Shown here piece by piece: positions 62,461 through 64,000 of a DNA stretch of 64,000 nucleotides. The DNA is from JBDIVL01 sp039794405 (GTDB lineage: Bacteria > Planctomycetota > Brocadiia > Brocadiales > Brocadiaceae). The stretch covers positions 12,903 through 76,902 of the forward strand of contig JBDIVL010000016.1 of the NCBI GenBank assembly GCA_039794405.1, read 5' to 3'. The notes below the pieces were generated by a model. The model searched no databases. It saw only the letters and a list, made by a program, of their open reading frames with translations, and was not told the origin of the DNA. The position numbers were made by a program, and so were the translations under genes. Each line of letters opens with the position of its first letter. Position 1 is the first letter of the stretch.

Positions 62461-62859
62461 GAACCTGTCTGCAAGATCTTTGATCATTGGTAAAAGCAGT
62501 CAGCGCTCAGCAGTCAGCAGATGGCTCTGGGTTGGTTCAATCCTGCGGATTAAACCATATTTTCGAATTGGTACATAGGCTCTGGATTGATGTCAGGTGC
62601 CAGTAGCATGTCCAAACGTTCCGGTTCAATCGTGGACGATTGAACCAACCAGAGGCTTAGTTTAATGCTTAGGAATTTCAAAGTAGGGCAACCCTTTAGG
62701 GTTGCTATCCTGTGCCCGTGTTTCGGCGAGGGAAGCAAGGCTAAAGCCTTGCCCCACATTTTTCATAGCAGATAAAAGTTGCCGAAGGTCTCATTAAATA
62801 TAGAGAATTTCTACTTTAAACATTCCATTTTTCAAGAAATTTTTATGGAGGATACTCCT
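62461..62859. repeat. Repeat mosaic before the carbinolamine dehydratase gene
   Basis: It holds a degraded copy of the CAGTCAGC...TCAGCAGTCAGC repeat (about 62495), TTGGTTCAATCCTGCGGATT (about 62533), a family B hairpin GGTTCAATCGTGGACGATTG/AACCAACC (about 62624), GCAACCCTTTAGGGTTGC (62688) and GGCAAGGCTAAAGCCTTGCC (about 62735) palindromes, and GTTGCCGAAGGTCTCATTAA (62777). No gene is seen. Confidence 0.6.
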
Positions 62860-63189
62860 ATGGCTGAACTAGCTGCAAAAAAATGTGTACCCTGTAAAGG
62901 TGGTGTACCACCTTTAAAAGGTGAAGAATTACAAGCATTACAAAAACAGGTAGAGGGCTGGAATGTAGTAGATGAGCATCATCTGGTAAAGACCTTTAAA
63001 TTTCCGGATTTCCGCAAGGCACTTGATTTTGTAAACCGGGTAGGTGCTATTGCTGAAGAAGAGAGTCACCATCCCGTAATTACTTTAACCTGGGGGAAAG
63101 TGGAGATTGTTATTTATACCCACAAGATTAATGGTCTGACAGAAAGTGATTTTATTCTGGCTGCAAAGATCAATACCATTCATACGTGA
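62860..63189 (+). CDS. Pterin-4a-carbinolamine dehydratase
   Basis: A 109-residue protein if started at ATG 62860, which has ATGGAGGATACTCCT upstream; a longer frame to 62779 overlaps repeat DNA. The family motif [E/D]xxHHP[ED] appears as AEEESHHPVITLTWGKVEI, with VEGWNVVDEHHLVKTFKFPD before it and TEKSDFILAAKI-type end. It also has CVPCKGGVPPL at the start, seen in many bacterial PCDs. It dehydrates 4a-hydroxytetrahydrobiopterin. It may be moonlighting: no aromatic amino acid hydroxylase gene is nearby. Confidence 0.9.
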   Translation: MAELAAKKCVPCKGGVPPLKGEELQALQKQVEGWNVVDEHHLVKTFKFPDFRKALDFVNRVGAIAEEESHHPVITLTWGKVEIVIYTHKINGLTESDFILAAKINTIHT

Positions 63190-63983
63190 TAAGAAAGGGA
63201 AATTTTGGCAATTGAAAAATATTGATTCATATGTATAATCAAGCAAGATAATATGGATGTAGGGGTATCTCAGGGCCGGTTTAACTTGCAGGTGGAATCA
63301 CAACGTTTGGAATTGACTTATAAATCTTCGATTGATGCCAGGGATATGAGAAGTGCCAAATGTTTCTGTTCGATCGTGGACGATTGGGCCCACCCTGAAA
63401 ACCCTGAAAGTGTTTTACCTATATAACTCATATCACATTTTTGGAGTCTAACCCATGATCTGGAAAATATGCATATTACTCAAATATGGGTGAGTAAGCC
63501 TACAGAGGTGGCGGTGCCATTTCCAGGTTTGGTGGATAGGGCTCGGATCTTCAAGACCCTTCTGTAGTCCTTCTCTTCAGTCTCTTCAGTTTATAAGATT
63601 TTGATCTCGCTATCCGCTTATTACCGATAAGGAACTCCCTTTATCCATTCCTAATATTGTTTTCCTGGAAAAGATCGTCCTTCTTCCAATAGTTTATTGG
63701 ATTCCTCTTTCTTTTTGTATTCTAGTATGTTTTTGTTGGTTGCAGATTTACTGTACCAGGAGTTTAACGGTTATAAGTATCTGAACATAAATTTCTGTAC
63801 CTTTTTCAGGAGTTGTAGGGGCGAAGCATTTACCGTTGAGAATATAAAGACTGCACTCAAGTTAACATCAGCAAAATAAATAACGTGGACGAATGGGCGA
63901 TATTTTGGTGGGCAATGCCCACCCTACCCGGCTATGGTATAGTAGTACAAAAGTCACCGAAGGCCTAACTTGAAAGTAATGAT
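63190..63983. repeat. Terminal gap with repeats
   Basis: No convincing gene is seen. Repeats: CGATCGTGGACGATTG (about 63371), TAGGGGCGAAGCATTTACC (about 63819, part of the MITE interior), a family E repeat (63871-63927, AACGTGGACGAATGGGCGAT then TGGTGGGCAATGCCCACC), and GTCACCGAAGGCCTAACTTG (about 63951). Confidence 0.55.
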
Positions 63984-63992
63984 AAGGAGGTG
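63984..63992 (+). promoter_or_regulatory. Ribosome binding site of a gene beyond the window
   Basis: AAGGAGGTG is a near-perfect Shine-Dalgarno sequence 8 bases before the window end, so a rightward gene probably begins just outside. The motif GCCGAAGGCCTAACTTG lies about 30 bp upstream of it. Confidence 0.6.
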
Positions 63993-64000
63993 TTTATACA

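Noticed and set aside
63505..63575. A CTTCAAG loop near 63555 suggests a tRNA-Sec (UCA anticodon)
   Set aside because: No acceptor pairing, no T-arm with GGTTC, and the expected stems do not form.
1..64000. CRISPR array
   Set aside because: Repeats are dispersed palindromes with no regular spacers, and no cas gene is present.

Overview
The window is AT-rich, gene-dense bacterial DNA with very repeat-rich intergenic spaces. Several things point to a planctomycete, most plausibly an anammox-type (Brocadiales) genome: a periplasmic Cache sensor with a c-type heme motif beside a NarK-type nitrate/nitrite porter, a long Alu-type SRP RNA, many sigma-54 components (RpoN plus two NtrC-type activators), a stand-alone KaiB-like protein, and many small palindromic repeats. 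This assignment is inference from gene content; the window holds no rRNA or hydrazine gene.

Layout. (1) 1-21 kb: a sulfated-glycan / exopolysaccharide island. An NtrC-type regulator and an ABC-exporter-like protein with a ruined ATPase domain are followed by three sulfotransferases, four glycosyltransferases, a WcaJ-type sugar-1-phosphate transferase that would start lipid-linked glycan synthesis, and a transglutaminase-TPR protein. A membrane histidine kinase and a second NtrC-type regulator close the island. A decayed MNT/HEPN (MntA/HepT-like) toxin-antitoxin pair sits inside it. (2) 21-31 kb: UbiB-like kinase, phasin-like protein, DUF2284 protein, RadC, then a 4.6 kb accessory cassette (fourth sulfotransferase, transposase relic, secreted unknown protein, broken DUF433/DUF5615 module, B12 radical SAM protein) bracketed by two inverted copies of a MITE-like element, then PsiE-like protein and phosphoglycerate mutase. 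(3) 31-37 kb: a putative nitrogen-oxide sensing and transport locus: receiver protein, heme-c Cache sensor, PAS protein, NarK-like porter, TDT/SLAC1-like channel. (4) 37-57 kb: mostly housekeeping genes: RpoD-type sigma factor, D-aminoacylase, rpoN with a tiny lipoprotein gene, dnaX-ybaB-recR, SRP RNA, two tRNA-Ser, tadA next to tRNA-Arg(ACG), murJ, glgC, prepilin peptidase, OmpA-like lipoprotein, hisH, hisA and an EF-G-like GTPase. (5) 56-64 kb: multi-PAS histidine kinase, KaiB-like protein, a small unknown protein with urocanate hydratase, and pterin-4a-carbinolamine dehydratase.

How the parts may work together: RpoN and the two NtrC-type activators suggest sigma-54 control, perhaps of the glycan island. 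A sigma-54-like -24/-12 site, immediately downstream of a terminator, lies ahead of the heme-sensor locus. Intergenic DNA is a mosaic of at least eight families of short palindromes, some nested. The least explained items are the heme-sensor locus, the pseudo-ATPase exporter, the sulfotransferase/glycosyltransferase array, the KaiB-like protein with a lysine-rich tail, and the MITE-bracketed cassette.
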